This document shows positions 15,103 through 22,416 of a stretch of DNA of 46,424 bases, piece by piece. Numbering within the stretch: the first letter of the stretch is position 1; each line of letters starts with the position of its first letter. This stretch comes from Micrococcaceae bacterium (lineage in GTDB: Bacteria > Actinomycetota > Actinomycetes > Actinomycetales > Micrococcaceae): assembly GCA_025465475.1 (NCBI GenBank), contig JAODMR010000156.1:1-46424 (forward strand), written 5' to 3'. A program made the translations under genes and the position numbers. The notes beneath the pieces were generated by a model. It searched no databases, had not been told where the DNA came from, and worked only from the letters and a program-made list of their open reading frames with translations.

Positions 15103-16443
15103 CTACTGGCCGAGCTTGGCGTTGGCCTCGGTGAAGAACTTGTCCACCGCCTGATCGATGCTCATGCGGCCATAGGAAACTTCCTGGTAGGCCCGCTTGA
15201 AGGAGTCCTCAAAGACGGACTGGTAGCCCGCGGGGAAGACAATGGTGGGCGGGTTCTTGGCGATGATCTGCTTGTACAGCTCCAGCTCGTGCTTCTTGGT
15301 GGCAGAGAGTGCCGGATCGGCCAGCTGTGCGTCGAGCACCTTCGTGTTCGTGGCGGCACCGTTATCCGAGGCGAAGCTCTTGCCAGCTTCCAAATCGTTG
15401 GTGAAGAAGTTGACGAAGGCGGCGGCTGTCGGAATGTTGTTGCAGTTCGCGGAGATGGCGAAACCGGAGGGGTAGAGCGCGTTGCCCGAGCCCTTGGGTC
15501 CGCTGGGGAACGGGATGGTGGTCATTTCCTGGCCGGGCTTGGCGCCGGTGAGGGTTTTGGTGGCCGGGGTGAGGGCGTTGCCGGGCAGCGTGTCAGTCAT
15601 GCTCTCGCCGTGGGCCAGGTAGCTCTGGTCGGGGGCGGTCGGTTCCTCAGCACTCTTTTGCGCCGAGATGGTGACACCCTTTTGCCGCAGGTCATCCCAC
15701 ATGGCCCAGTACTGCTTCAGGTCGTCCTTGCTGAAGCCCAGCTTGCCGTCCTTGTCGAACAGGGTCTTGCCATTGGCCTGGGTCCAGCCGATGAAGTAGT
15801 TGGGCCGGCCGCCACCAATGTTGGCCGCCGTGACGCCCTCCGGAAGCTTTGCCTGAGCGGTGGTCAGGTACTGGGTGAAGTCGGACCAGTTGTAGCCGTC
15901 CGCCGGCAGGCCTACTCCCGCCTGGTCGGCCAAGGTGGTGTTGACTCCGACGGCGTCGTAGGCGGCACCGTACGGCAGGAAGTAGAGTTTCCCGTCGGTT
16001 CCGCGGCCGGCGTCCACCACGGCCTTGGGGATGTCGCTGATGTCGATGGCGCCGGAGTCGACCATGCCGTCCAGCGGCAGGAGCACGTTGCGCTTGGTGT
16101 AGTCGTTGATCTGGCGGCCCTGCAGCTGTACCACGCACGGGAGGTTCTTGCTGGCGGCCTGGACGTTGAGCTTGTCGAAGTACTTGGCGAAGTCGGCGGA
16201 CTGGCGGTCTACGGTGACCCCCGCGTTCTTTCCGGTGAACATGTCGATCACGGCGTTGGTCTTTTGGTTGCGGGAATCCCCGCCCCACCAGGACACCTGG
16301 ATATCGCCCTTGACGTCTCCCTTACCGTCCGGAGCGGAGGTGCCAGCCTGGTTGGCGGTGACGGAGGTTCCACCGCCGCAGCCGGCCAGCAGGATGGCCG
16401 TTGCAGCAGCGCCGGCGAGGAGGGTGAATCGTGTGCTTTTCAC
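15103..16443 (-). CDS. Sugar-type ABC transporter substrate-binding lipoprotein
   Basis: Secreted lipoprotein of 446 residues that captures the operon substrate outside the membrane. The signal peptide TRFTLLAGAAATAILLAGC ends in a lipobox (LLAGC, Cys22). The mature part is a class I/cluster B-like extracellular solute-binding protein (IQVSWWGGDSRNQKTNAVID at its start). A GTG at 16443 with AAAGG nine bases upstream gives the cleanest signal peptide and lies 19 bases after the permease stop. An ATG at 16461 (six residues longer) is the alternative. No ATPase gene is present nearby, as in many actinobacterial sugar importers that share one MsiK-type ATPase. Confidence 0.9.
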   Translation of the reverse strand: MKSTRFTLLAGAAATAILLAGCGGGTSVTANQAGTSAPDGKGDVKGDIQVSWWGGDSRNQKTNAVIDMFTGKNAGVTVDRQSADFAKYFDKLNVQAASKNLPCVVQLQGRQINDYTKRNVLLPLDGMVDSGAIDISDIPKAVVDAGRGTDGKLYFLPYGAAYDAVGVNTTLADQAGVGLPADGYNWSDFTQYLTTAQAKLPEGVTAANIGGGRPNYFIGWTQANGKTLFDKDGKLGFSKDDLKQYWAMWDDLRQKGVTISAQKSAEEPTAPDQSYLAHGESMTDTLPGNALTPATKTLTGAKPGQEMTTIPFPSGPKGSGNALYPSGFAISANCNNIPTAAAFVNFFTNDLEAGKSFASDNGAATNTKVLDAQLADPALSATKKHELELYKQIIAKNPPTIVFPAGYQSVFEDSFKRAYQEVSYGRMSIDQAVDKFFTEANAKLGQ

Positions 16444-16462
16444 GTGTTGTGCCTTTCGCATT

Positions 16463-17350
16463 TTATTTGAGTCCGGTGGTGGCGACGCCTTCAAGAAGGA
16501 GCCGTTGGGAGACGATGAAGAACCCGACGATCGGTGCCAGGGACAGCACCGACATGGCGAACAGCGCGCCGTAGGAGCTTTCGCCGGTGGCGTCGAGGAA
16601 GGAGTTGAGGCCCAACGGCACTGTCCACAGATCGGTGCGGTTCAGGTACAGCAAGGGGCCCAGGAAGTCATTCCACGTGTTGATGAACGTGAACATGGCC
16701 GTCGTGCCGATGGCGGGCATGGCCAGCGGCATGATGATGCGGCTGAAGATCCGGAAGTGTCCGCAACCGTCCAGTCGGGCGGATTCATCCAATTCCCGCG
16801 GCAGGCTACGAATGAACTGGACCATCAGGAAGATGAAGAAGGCGTCCACGCCGAACCAGTGCGGCACAACGAGCGGAAGGTAGGTGTTGATCCATTCCAG
16901 CTTGTTGAACAGGATGTACTGCGGCACCAGGGTCACCTGGGAAGGCAGCAGCATGGTGCCCAGCAGCAGCGCGAACAGGAATTTCTTACCCGGAAAGGAC
17001 AACCGGGCAAACGCGTAGGCGGTGACGGAGCAGGCCAGCAGGTTGCCGGCGATCGAGAGCACGGTGACCAGGAACGAATTCAGGAAGTAGCGGGAAAAGT
17101 TCAGGCTGCCGGAGGTCCACCCGTTGACGTAGTTGTCCAGGGTGAAGTTGGGCGAGAACAGGCCGAGTCCGTTGAAGATCTCGTTCTCGGGCCGGAACGA
17201 GGCTGAAACCATCCAGATCACCGGGTAAAGCATGATGACCAGGGCGCAGATGATCAGGGCGTGCCGGATCACGGCGGCCAGGACGGGGTTGGTGGTTTTC
17301 CGGCGGGGATAGATCTGCAGGGGTGCTTTGGGCAGGGTGGTGGTAGTCAT
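16463..17350 (-). CDS. MalG-type ABC sugar permease
   Basis: Inner-membrane permease of 295 residues with about six membrane segments. The first is HALIICALVIMLYPVIWMVS and the last LAPIVGFFIVSQRLLLEG. The cytoplasmic EAA loop that contacts the ATPase reads ELDESARLDGCGHFRIFSRI. The C-terminus GVATTGLK is typical of MalG/CUT1 permeases. The ATG shares one base with the stop of the MalF-type gene (TGATG), so the start is firm and translation coupled. Together with the MalF-type partner and the lipoprotein it forms a CUT1-like importer lacking its own ATPase. Confidence 0.92.
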   Translation of the reverse strand: MTTTTLPKAPLQIYPRRKTTNPVLAAVIRHALIICALVIMLYPVIWMVSASFRPENEIFNGLGLFSPNFTLDNYVNGWTSGSLNFSRYFLNSFLVTVLSIAGNLLACSVTAYAFARLSFPGKKFLFALLLGTMLLPSQVTLVPQYILFNKLEWINTYLPLVVPHWFGVDAFFIFLMVQFIRSLPRELDESARLDGCGHFRIFSRIIMPLAMPAIGTTAMFTFINTWNDFLGPLLYLNRTDLWTVPLGLNSFLDATGESSYGALFAMSVLSLAPIVGFFIVSQRLLLEGVATTGLK

Positions 17351-18354
17351 CAGGACTCGTCTCCGTAATGGACCCAGAAGCGGGCCGTCCAGAAAAAGAA
17401 GGCTGAAAAGGCAGCCAGGACAGCGAGCAGGAGCCAGGCCATCGCGGAGGCGTACCCCATGTCGAGCTGGGCGAAGCCACGCTGGTACAGGTAGAGGGTG
17501 TAAAAGAGGGTGGAGTCGGCTGGTCCGCCCGTTCCGCCGCTCACCACGTAAGCGCCGGTGAAGGACTGGAATGCGTGAATGGTGCCCATGAGGGCGTTGA
17601 AGAAGATCAGCGGAGTCATCAGGGGCAGGGTGACGCTGAAGAAGCGTCGCAGGGTGCCCGCCCCATCCATCGCCGCTGCTTCCGAGAGTTCCTTGGGGAT
17701 CTGCTTCAAGCCGGCCAGGAAGATGATCATCGTTGATCCGAAGGCCCACAGGGTCAGGGTGATGATGGTGGTTAAGGCGTCATCGGGGTTACCCACCCAG
17801 CTCCCGTGCTGAATGCCGAACACGGCCAGTGCCTTGTTCAGGATGCCGTCGGCCCCGAACACCAGTCGCCACAGCGCGGCAATGGCGACACTGGCGCCGA
17901 GCAGGGAGGGGACGTAGAACAGCGCCCGATACCCGGTCAGGAACTTCATGCTCTTGTTCAGCAGCAACGCCAGCAGCATGGACACGATCAGCAGCAGCGG
18001 CACGGACACGACAACGTAGATGAGCGTGACGGAGACCGACTTCAGGTAGCGCGGGTCCGCCGTGAACATTTGGACGTAGTTCCGGAATCCGACCCAGCGC
18101 GGGTCACTGAGCAGGTCGTAGCTGGTGAAGGACAGGTAGAGGGAGTAGATCATCGGGCCCAGAGTGAACCCGGCCAGGCCGAGCAGCCAGGGAATCAGGA
18201 ACACGTAGGCCGCGATGGCCTCGCGGGTCTTGCTTTTCATGTTTCGGGTTCCGCGGGCGCCGTGGGCCGGCCGGGCGCCGCCGTCGGACTTGTCCGCCAG
18301 CACCTCCGGTCGGACGGCGTTGGTAAGGGGCCGGGCCACAGGGGCATCACTCAT
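17350..18354 (-). CDS. MalF-type ABC sugar permease
   Basis: Inner-membrane permease of 334 residues. About 45 cytoplasmic residues precede the first membrane segment (AIAAYVFLIPWLLGLAGFTL), and roughly six segments follow. The EAA motif is ELSEAAAMDGAGTLRRFFSV. WVGFRNYVQMFTADPRYLKS is a typical CUT1 signature. Its ATG overlaps the end of the reductase gene by eight bases (GATGAGTGATG). An internal ATG at residue 39 (MKSKTREAI) could give a shorter protein, but the first one fits the overlap. Confidence 0.92.
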   Translation of the reverse strand: MSDAPVARPLTNAVRPEVLADKSDGGARPAHGARGTRNMKSKTREAIAAYVFLIPWLLGLAGFTLGPMIYSLYLSFTSYDLLSDPRWVGFRNYVQMFTADPRYLKSVSVTLIYVVVSVPLLLIVSMLLALLLNKSMKFLTGYRALFYVPSLLGASVAIAALWRLVFGADGILNKALAVFGIQHGSWVGNPDDALTTIITLTLWAFGSTMIIFLAGLKQIPKELSEAAAMDGAGTLRRFFSVTLPLMTPLIFFNALMGTIHAFQSFTGAYVVSGGTGGPADSTLFYTLYLYQRGFAQLDMGYASAMAWLLLAVLAAFSAFFFWTARFWVHYGDES

Positions 18355-19240
18355 CGGTGTTGCCTTTCATCGGGTGTTCGGATGCTGTCGCATCGGCGTG
18401 CTGTTCGACCACCTCTGGAAGGAGCTGGGCGAGCAACGCGGCGAAGGGAACCTCGACGCCGGCGGAACGGGCCGCCATGGTTACTTCCCACAGGTCCTTG
18501 CTCCAGGGGCGCTGCCGTACCGGTGTGCCCAGCCGGTTGTAATCGGCTGCCACGTCGTCAAAGAACCCCCAGTTCCGTGCCACCCAGGTGTCTCCGGTGC
18601 TGCTCTTCACCGCCTCAAGGACCTTGTTGTCGGGGACCCCGTAGGCGGCCGTCAGGCGCAAAGCTTCATGGGTTCCGGCGAGGGCGGCGAACATCATCAA
18701 CTGGTTCGCGAGCTTGGTGGCGGAGCCGCTGCCCGGGGCGCCCAGGTGCAGGACCGAGGACGCCATATCGTCCAGAAGGGGACGTACCTGCTCCAGAACG
18801 TCGGCGGATCCCCCCACCATCAGGGTCAGATCGCCTGTCCTGGCCCGGCCGGCGCCGCCGCTGACCGGCGCGTCGAGGAATCCGACCCCCGCGGCCTCGC
18901 ACTCGGCGGCAAGGTTCTTGGCGGTGGCCGGGAGGATGGTGCTGTGGATGATCACGTGCTGGTCCGCTGACAGCTTCGGCAGCAGACCCTCGGTGCCCAG
19001 CAGCAGGGCTGTCACCGCGTCGTCGTCGGGAACCGCGAGGCAGATGATGCCGCAGCGGGCCAGGTCCAGGGGCTCGGCGGCTATGTCGGCGCCGGCATCG
19101 GCCAGGGCGGTCAGGCGCTCGACCTGGGTGTCATAGACCGTCACCTGCCACTCGTGTTCCAACAGATTCAGTGCCATGCCCTGGCCCAGGTTGCCCACGC
19201 CGATGAAGCCGATACTTCGGCCCTCACCACTCTGCTTCAC
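18347..19240 (-). CDS. NAD(P)-dependent beta-hydroxyacid dehydrogenase (tartronate-semialdehyde reductase/3-hydroxyisobutyrate dehydrogenase family)
   Basis: First gene of the minus operon; 297 residues. The N-terminal Rossmann motif IGFIGVGNLGQGMALNLLE starts at residue 10, the substrate motif DAPVSGG is at 123-129, and the catalytic Lys176 is in GSATKLANQ. Members reduce semialdehydes such as tartronate semialdehyde, or oxidise 3-hydroxyacids. The start is a GTG at 19240 with a perfect GGAGG five bases upstream; the longer open frame runs through the operator region and is rejected. It is divergently placed from gntR, with the operator palindrome between them. The real substrate is unknown. 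Confidence 0.88.
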   Translation of the reverse strand: MKQSGEGRSIGFIGVGNLGQGMALNLLEHEWQVTVYDTQVERLTALADAGADIAAEPLDLARCGIICLAVPDDDAVTALLLGTEGLLPKLSADQHVIIHSTILPATAKNLAAECEAAGVGFLDAPVSGGAGRARTGDLTLMVGGSADVLEQVRPLLDDMASSVLHLGAPGSGSATKLANQLMMFAALAGTHEALRLTAAYGVPDNKVLEAVKSSTGDTWVARNWGFFDDVAADYNRLGTPVRQRPWSKDLWEVTMAARSAGVEVPFAALLAQLLPEVVEQHADATASEHPMKGNTDE

Positions 19241-19323
19241 TGTCCACCTCCTCGTAGTCGTCAAAGCGTTTCCAGCGGTGAATGAACCGTTTGGGCGTTT
19301 CATCCTGAGTACGCTGTGTGACG

Positions 19324-19353
19324 TTGCTAACAAAAAGAACGTCCTGATATTGT
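19324..19353 (+). promoter_or_regulatory. Candidate gntR promoter overlapping the operator
   Basis: TTGCTA (19324-19329), an 18-base spacer and TATTGT (19348-19353). The -10 lies inside the left arm of the palindrome at 19348-19375, so bound GntR would block it. This predicts a leader of about 80 nt before the ATG at 19440. Confidence 0.5.
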
Positions 19354-19375
19354 CTACAGCATCTTGTAGACAATA
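19348..19375. promoter_or_regulatory. GntR/FCD operator palindrome
   Basis: Perfect 11-base arms (TATTGTCTACA and TGTAGACAATA) separated by GCATCT. Each arm contains a TTGTNNACA core resembling GntR-type half-sites. It lies in the shared control region of the reductase operon and gntR, so it very likely controls both directions. Confidence 0.75.
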
Positions 19376-19439
19376 AGCAATAGACTTTTTGGAGAAGTTT
19401 CGGGCAGACTGCCCGAAGGACAGCGAAAGGGATCAACCC

Positions 19440-20162
19440 ATGATCGACAACACCGCCAGCGGCCCCGCGGCAGGTGGAGGCGCCAGCCCGCTGTCCTCCC
19501 TGGTGCATCCGCCCAGCCTCGTCACCCTGGCCGCTGACGCCATCCGCAAGAAAATCCTTTCGGGCGAATACGAACCCGGCGAGCGGCTCCTGGAGGAACG
19601 GCTGACCGAGGAACTGAGCATCAGCAGGCCTCCACTGCGGGAAGCGTTCCGCACCCTGGAAAATGAGGGGCTTATCGTTACCCGCCCGCGGCGTGGGTCG
19701 TTCGTCTCGACGCTGACTGACAAGGATGTGTACGAGATCCTCACCCTGCGTTCCGTGCTGGAGCGGATGGCTTTCGAGTTGGGCATTCCGGTCAAGAACC
19801 CCGCCCTGCTTGAGCCCGCACGGTCCGCCCTGCTGGAAATGGAGCGCTGCGCCGCGGAGAAGGATCGTGGGGCCCTGGTCCTGGCCGGCTACAACTTCCA
19901 CTACGCCCTGGTGGGCATCGCTGATCACCAGCGGCTCAACCATGCCTACGCTTCGGTCCAGCGGCAGCTGCTGCTCTGCATGGCCCGTAACCTGATCGCC
20001 CGGGAAACGTTCTACGAAGACCTCGACCACCATGCGGCCCGGCACCGGCACCTGCTGGAGCTCGTGGAATCAGGGGACCGGGACGCGGCCTTGGCCGAAT
20101 TGGCCGTGCACGGCGAGCGCTCGTTTGAAAGCATGGCCAACAACAGCGCCGAAACCGGTTAG
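19440..20162 (+). CDS. GntR-family transcriptional regulator, FCD subfamily
   Basis: Probable local regulator of the catabolic island; 240 residues. The N-terminal winged helix (about residues 28-95) has the GntR pattern IRKKILSGEYEPGERLLEER followed by LSISRPPLREAFRTLENEGL. The C-terminal FCD ligand domain shows the helical pattern with His residues of a metal/carboxylate site (FHYALVGIADHQRLN; HHAARHRHLLELVESGD). FCD regulators often bind sugar acids or other small carboxylates, which agrees with the neighbouring enzymes. The ATG at 19440 has AAAGGG upstream. It is followed by two enzyme genes on the same strand. Confidence 0.92.
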   Translation: MIDNTASGPAAGGGASPLSSLVHPPSLVTLAADAIRKKILSGEYEPGERLLEERLTEELSISRPPLREAFRTLENEGLIVTRPRRGSFVSTLTDKDVYEILTLRSVLERMAFELGIPVKNPALLEPARSALLEMERCAAEKDRGALVLAGYNFHYALVGIADHQRLNHAYASVQRQLLLCMARNLIARETFYEDLDHHAARHRHLLELVESGDRDAALAELAVHGERSFESMANNSAETG

Positions 20163-20205
20163 CTCCCTGCTCGTTCCCCACCCTCAAACCCTGAAAGGCA
20201 CCCCC

Positions 20206-21396
20206 TTGATATCCTCTGTTCCTCCCTCCGCCCTGCTTCCCGATGACCCGCGGGCGCTCCTGGTCGGGCGCATCTTCGACCCGGCCGAGGACGGACCCAG
20301 CGTCGTCGCCGTCCGCGGCGCCGAACTGGTGGACCTGACCGCCGTCGAGCCGACGGTTTCCGCCCTGCTGGAACGGTCCGACCTGCTCGAACTGGTCCGG
20401 ACCGCCACACCGCGCAAGACCTGGCCGCTGCAGGAAGTACTGGAGGCGACCCTGGAGCAGGACCCGCAGCGGCCCCGACTCCTGGCGCCGGTGGACCTGC
20501 AGGTGCTCAAGGCCGCAGGCGTCACCTTCGTGCACAGCATGCTCGAGCGCGTGATCGAGGAGCGGGCGGCCGGCAACCGCGACCGGGCCGAGCAGATCCG
20601 CGCAGAACTGGACCAGGTCATCGGCGGCGCCATCGGCAACGTCCGCCCCGGCAGCCCCGAGGCCGCTGCGGTCAAGGACGTGCTGATCCGGGAAGGACTG
20701 TGGTCCCAGTACCTGGAAGTAGGCATCGGACCCGACCCGGAGATCTTCACCAAGGCACCGGTGCTCTCAGCTGTCGGTACGGGTGCAGGCATCGGCGTGT
20801 TGTCCCGTTCCACCTGGAACAACCCCGAGCCGGAGCTCGCCCTGGCTGTCACCGCAGCCGGGCAGCCGGTCGGTGCCATGCTGGCCAACGACGTGAACCT
20901 GCGCGACTTCGAGGGCCGCAGCGCCCTGCTTCTGACCGAGGCCAAGGACAACAACGCCTCCTGTGCCCTGGGTCCGTTCATCAGGCTGTTCGACGAACAC
21001 TTCACCCTGGATTCCGCCCGGCAGCTGGACATTCACCTGCAGGTCCATGGGACCGACGGTTTCGAACTGACCGGGGCCAGTTCCATGTCCGCGATCAGCC
21101 GTGACCTTATCGAGCTGGTCCAGCACGCCTGGGGTCCGCATCACCAGTACCCCGACGGCTTTGTGCTGTTGACCGGAACACTGTTCGCGCCCACGCAGGA
21201 CCGCGGGGAGCCCGGCGCCGGTTTCACGCATTCCGACGGCGACACGGTATCGATCGCGACGCCCGCCCTGGGCACCCTGGTCAACACGGTCAGCTCCTCC
21301 GAATCGGCGCCGCCCTGGACCTTCGGCATCGGCGCGCTGATGCGCAACCTCGCGCTGCGCGGACTGCTGACCGCCGGCCAGGAAGCAACAGTATGA
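20206..21396 (+). CDS. FAH-family 2-keto-3-deoxy-pentonate dehydratase-like protein (XylX-like)
   Basis: A 396-residue protein of the fumarylacetoacetate hydrolase superfamily. Segments VDLQVLKAAGVTFVHSMLER, NDVNLRDFEGRSALLLTEAK and DNNASCALGPFIRLFDE closely match, from memory, Caulobacter XylX, the 2-keto-3-deoxy-D-xylonate dehydratase of the Weimberg pathway. Metal ligands are probably in NPEPELALAV and the NDVNLRD region. It would form 2-oxoglutarate semialdehyde or a homologue. No ATG or GTG fits; TTG at 20206 has AAAGG seven bases upstream and lies 43 bases after gntR. A semialdehyde dehydrogenase for the next step is not in the window. Confidence 0.8.
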   Translation: MISSVPPSALLPDDPRALLVGRIFDPAEDGPSVVAVRGAELVDLTAVEPTVSALLERSDLLELVRTATPRKTWPLQEVLEATLEQDPQRPRLLAPVDLQVLKAAGVTFVHSMLERVIEERAAGNRDRAEQIRAELDQVIGGAIGNVRPGSPEAAAVKDVLIREGLWSQYLEVGIGPDPEIFTKAPVLSAVGTGAGIGVLSRSTWNNPEPELALAVTAAGQPVGAMLANDVNLRDFEGRSALLLTEAKDNNASCALGPFIRLFDEHFTLDSARQLDIHLQVHGTDGFELTGASSMSAISRDLIELVQHAWGPHHQYPDGFVLLTGTLFAPTQDRGEPGAGFTHSDGDTVSIATPALGTLVNTVSSSESAPPWTFGIGALMRNLALRGLLTAGQEATV

Positions 21397-22343
21397 GGGT
21401 CGTCGTCACCGATCAGGCCTTCGGAAACGTGGACCGGGAGCACGCCACCGCCCGGGAGCACGGCGCCTCGTTCGCCCACCACCAGTGCAGCACCGAAGCG
21501 GACACCCGCCAGGCGGTGCAGGGAGCCGACGTCGTGCTCGTCAACTTCGCTCCGATTACCGCTGCAGTGCTGCAGGAAATGTCGCCAGGTGGCGTGGTCA
21601 TCCGGTACGGCATCGGCTACGACAACGTGGATCTGGACGCCGCCCGGGAGGCTGGCATCGCGGTGTGCAATGTCCCCGATTACGGGCCTGACACCGTGGC
21701 TGACCATGCCGTCAGTTGCCTGCTGGCCCTGCTACGCAAGCTCAAGGAACTCGACGCGAGGGTCCGCAGCGATGGCTGGCTGCGGCCCAACGACCTGGGT
21801 CCACTGCCCGGCTTCGCGCAAACCACCGTGGGCCTGATCGGAACCGGCCGGATTGGCCGCGCCGTTGCCGCCCGGCTGCGTCCCTTTGGCTTCACCGTGC
21901 TGGCCCACGACCCGTTCGTTCCGGCGGAGGCACTGGAACCCCTGGGCATCGAAGCGGTCAGCCTTGATGAGCTGTTGAGCCGGTCCCACGCCGTATCCCT
22001 GCACGCGCCCCTGACGGAGGGGAACCACCAACTCATCAATGCCGCCACCATCGCAACGATGAAGCCGCGGGCCGTGCTGGTGAACACCTCCCGTGGCGGC
22101 CTGGTCGACCAGGAGGCGCTCGCCGACGCGCTGGAAGGCGGACGGCTGGGTGCTGCCGCATTGGACGTCTTCGACCCGGAGCCCCTGGCGCCAGACTCCC
22201 GGCTCCGCGCCCTGTCCAACGTGCTGCTGACACCTCACGCGGCCTTCTTCTCGGACGATTCCCTGGCCAACCTGCAGCGGCTCGCCGCGGAGGAGGCAGG
22301 GCGCCACCTGACCGGCCAGCCGCTGCGCTGCCGGGTGAATTAG
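21393..22343 (+). CDS. D-isomer-specific 2-hydroxyacid dehydrogenase
   Basis: A 316-residue NAD(P)-dependent enzyme that interconverts 2-ketoacids and D-2-hydroxyacids. The Rossmann motif VGLIGTGRIGRAVAARL begins at residue 146. Catalytic residues are Arg234 (NTSRGGLVD), Glu263 (DVFDPEPL) and His282 (TPHAAFF). It overlaps the XylX-like gene by four bases (ATGA). In the context of the island it may reduce or oxidise a short 2-ketoacid such as glyoxylate or hydroxypyruvate (inference). It is the last gene of the plus operon, closed by the inverted repeat at 22362-22407. Confidence 0.9.
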   Translation: MRVVVTDQAFGNVDREHATAREHGASFAHHQCSTEADTRQAVQGADVVLVNFAPITAAVLQEMSPGGVVIRYGIGYDNVDLDAAREAGIAVCNVPDYGPDTVADHAVSCLLALLRKLKELDARVRSDGWLRPNDLGPLPGFAQTTVGLIGTGRIGRAVAARLRPFGFTVLAHDPFVPAEALEPLGIEAVSLDELLSRSHAVSLHAPLTEGNHQLINAATIATMKPRAVLVNTSRGGLVDQEALADALEGGRLGAAALDVFDPEPLAPDSRLRALSNVLLTPHAAFFSDDSLANLQRLAAEEAGRHLTGQPLRCRVN

Positions 22344-22361
22344 CCCCCCAGAATCGCGATG

Positions 22362-22407
22362 ATGGCCCCGTTGGCGTTCCCTTGACCGGGACCGGCAACG
22401 GGGCCAT
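22362..22407 (+). terminator. Inverted repeat ending the gntR operon
   Basis: Perfect 12-base arms (ATGGCCCCGTTG at 22362-22373, CAACGGGGCCAT at 22396-22407) with a 22-base loop. It follows the dehydrogenase stop. Its right end overlaps the candidate -10 (CATACT, 22405-22410) of the next gene. There is no U-tract. Confidence 0.5.
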
Positions 22408-22410
22408 ACT
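22405..22410 (+). promoter_or_regulatory. -10 hexamer (CATACT) of a leaderless hydrolase gene
   Basis: Six bases separate CATACT from the ATG at 22417. There is no Shine-Dalgarno sequence in between. Confidence 0.4.
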
Positions 22411-22416
22411 TCGGCC

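Noticed and set aside
16444-16494. Upstream start of the binding lipoprotein
   Set aside because: It would place a charged peptide before the signal sequence and overlap the permease gene. The GTG at 16443 has a ribosome site and a proper lipoprotein signal.
15103-18354. Importer considered broken because no ATPase gene is present
   Set aside because: Many actinobacterial CUT1 importers share a single remote MsiK-type ATPase, so absence here is not evidence of decay.
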